A DNA stretch of 14,224 nt from Clostridiales bacterium (lineage in GTDB: Bacteria; Bacillota; Clostridia; Oscillospirales; Acutalibacteraceae), in the NCBI GenBank assembly GCA_020860025.1, contig JAJBVC010000141.1, forward strand, positions 1 through 14,224, read 5' to 3'. Positions 13,189-14,224 of this stretch are shown one piece after another (position 1 is the stretch's first letter; each line of letters starts with the position of its first letter). Below the pieces are notes generated by a model. The model had not been told where the DNA came from. It ran no database searches and worked only from the letters and a program-made list of their open reading frames with translations. The translations under genes and the position numbers were made by a program.

Positions 13189-14022
13189 TTAATCCTTATA
13201 AAGTGAACGCAAAAGCGTAATTTCTTTTTTATATCCGTCAAGCTCATTTGGTGTTTCAAGATAAAACGGCAAATGCTTTATTGACGGGTGATTTATAATT
13301 TTTTCAAAAGCGTCAACGCCAATATATCCGTCGCCGATTTTTTCGTGCCTGTCCTTATGTGACGCAAGAGGATTTTTTGAATCATTAAGATGTACAGCCT
13401 TTAATCTTTCAAGTCCGACAACCTTATCAAACTCCTCCAAAACACCGTCAAAATTATTAACGACATCATAGCCGCCATCGTTAATATGACACGTATCAAG
13501 GCAAACTCCAAGCTTTTCGTTAAGCTCTACCCTGTCGATAATCGAACGCAGTTCGTCAAAGGTTTTGCCGATTTCCGACCCTTTTCCTGCCATAGTTTCA
13601 AGCAGAACTGTAGTTGTCATTTCAGGAAAAAGAACATCGTTGAGCGTTTCGGCAATCATTTCAATTCCGGCTTCTGCGCCCTGTCCGACATGAGAACCCG
13701 GATGAAAATTGTAAAGCTGATTCGGTGTATATTCCATACGCTTTAAATCATCTGCAAAAGTATTTTTTGCAAACTCTCTTACCTCAGGCTTCGCACTGCA
13801 GCAATTAAGCGTATAAGGCGCATGGGCTAAAATAATCGGAAAATTATTTTCTTCCATCAACTTTAAAAATTCATTGACATCCTGCTCATCAATCGCTTTT
13901 GCACTGCCTCCACGAGGATTTCTTGTAAAAAACTGAAACGTATTTGCTCCTATTTCCATTGATTGTTTAAGCATGGCTGTATAGCCCTTTGACGCACTCA
14001 AATGCGCTCCTATTATTAGCAT
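13189..14022 (-). CDS. nfo: Endonuclease IV (AP endonuclease)
   Basis: A 277-residue TIM-barrel apurinic/apyrimidinic endonuclease that cuts the DNA backbone 5' of abasic sites in base-excision repair. All nine zinc ligands known from E. coli Nfo are found in matching contexts: H67 (LAHAPYTLN), H107 (NFHPGSHVG), E142 (LLETMAGKG), D176 and H179 (CLDTCHI), H211 (VHLNDSKN), D224 and H226 (DRHEKIGDG), and E256 (LETP). The frame extends to an ATG at 14085, but MLIIGAHLSAS at 14022 is preferred: it aligns with the family start, gives the usual length, and AAAGGG lies about 10 nt upstream. No operon partner is seen. A confident promoter was not found in the preceding 80 nt. Confidence 0.96.
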   Translation of the reverse strand: MLIIGAHLSASKGYTAMLKQSMEIGANTFQFFTRNPRGGSAKAIDEQDVNEFLKLMEENNFPIILAHAPYTLNCCSAKPEVREFAKNTFADDLKRMEYTPNQLYNFHPGSHVGQGAEAGIEMIAETLNDVLFPEMTTTVLLETMAGKGSEIGKTFDELRSIIDRVELNEKLGVCLDTCHINDGGYDVVNNFDGVLEEFDKVVGLERLKAVHLNDSKNPLASHKDRHEKIGDGYIGVDAFEKIINHPSIKHLPFYLETPNELDGYKKEITLLRSLYKD

Positions 14023-14088
14023 AGCTTCATAACCCTTTCGGAATACATATAATTTACTTAAATCATCAACGCCTATATCTGTCACAAG

Positions 14089-14147
14089 ATGTTGATGTGA
14101 TTTTTAATTTTAATTTTTAATCGAGGGCTTTGCCTGAACATCAACAT
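14089..14147. repeat. Outer inverted repeat upstream of nfo
   Basis: ATGTTGATGT (14089-14098) and ACATCAACAT (14138-14147) form a perfect 10-bp inverted repeat with a 39-nt interior. It overlaps the palindromes that follow, so alternative foldings compete. Confidence 0.5.
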
Positions 14148-14224
14148 TTGTTAAGGGCGAAGCCCGCTTAGGTGGGAGATTATGACTCCCACCTAAGAAA
14201 AAGGTGAAACCCGCTTCTCACCTC
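14125..14224. repeat. Cluster of palindromes at the window end
   Basis: Three stems lie in 100 nt. GGGCTTTGCC (about 14125-14134) pairs with GGCGAAGCCC (about 14156-14165) with one G-T. CTTAGGTGGGAG (14167-14178) pairs perfectly with CTCCCACCTAAG (14186-14197) around a 7-nt loop. AGGTGA and TCACCT pair near 14202-14223. The base composition is richer in G+C than the flanks. No ORF is present. It resembles an intergenic dispersed palindromic repeat, or terminators of a gene beyond the window. Confidence 0.6.

Noticed and set aside
14023..14085. Longer N terminus for endonuclease IV (21 extra residues)
   Set aside because: The family begins at the first barrel strand (MLIIGAHLSAS), the resulting length is standard, and AAAGGG precedes the shorter start.

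Overview
The window is about 14.2 kb of AT-rich chromosomal DNA, probably from a Gram-positive anaerobe of the Clostridia, with Ruminococcus/Oscillospiraceae relatives most likely. This rests on PcrA-type helicase architecture, AGGAGG-like ribosome binding sites before almost every gene, a split Wzz/tyrosine-kinase/PHP-phosphatase module of the Firmicutes type, and Na+-pump decarboxylase membrane subunits. The species assignment is inference. No rRNA, tRNA, CRISPR array, transposase or phage gene was seen.

Layout from left to right. (1) A strong hairpin terminator sits at 29-70, then pcrA on the minus strand. (2) A minus-strand pair follows, encoding the gamma and beta membrane subunits of a sodium-pumping decarboxylase, with a near-consensus promoter. 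The alpha carboxyltransferase and biotin-carrier genes are absent. (3) Divergent from this pair are a 44-codon small membrane-protein ORF at 4202-4336 and a GNAT acetyltransferase. (4) A hairpin-rich gap at 4981-5196 separates the acetyltransferase from a minus-strand GtrA-like membrane protein gene. (5) A two-gene minus-strand operon encodes a large (alpha/alpha)6-barrel glycoside hydrolase (GH63/GH37-like) and a membrane-anchored calcineurin-like phosphoesterase, with only 3 nt between them. (6) Back-to-back from the same 175-bp region, a plus-strand operon encodes a Wzz-like polysaccharide co-polymerase, a tyrosine kinase with a very Tyr-rich tail, and its cognate PHP phosphatase. It ends at a perfect 17-bp hairpin terminator. 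(7) A truncated remnant of an ASCH-domain gene follows, then nfo (endonuclease IV) on the minus strand, then a cluster of palindromes running to the window edge.

The most interesting region is about 5.2-12.9 kb. Glycosidase/phosphoesterase genes and the polysaccharide tyrosine-phosphorylation switch diverge from two near-perfect promoters whose -35 boxes lie in a symmetric inverted repeat (TTGTCAATA-N16-TATTGACAA). This suggests, without proving it, coordinated control of a cell-surface or storage glycan process. The kinase operon contains no glycosyltransferases, so it presumably acts on a glycan locus elsewhere. The rest of the window looks like ordinary housekeeping genes: DNA repair (pcrA, nfo), an ion-pump module and a protein/small-molecule acetyltransferase.
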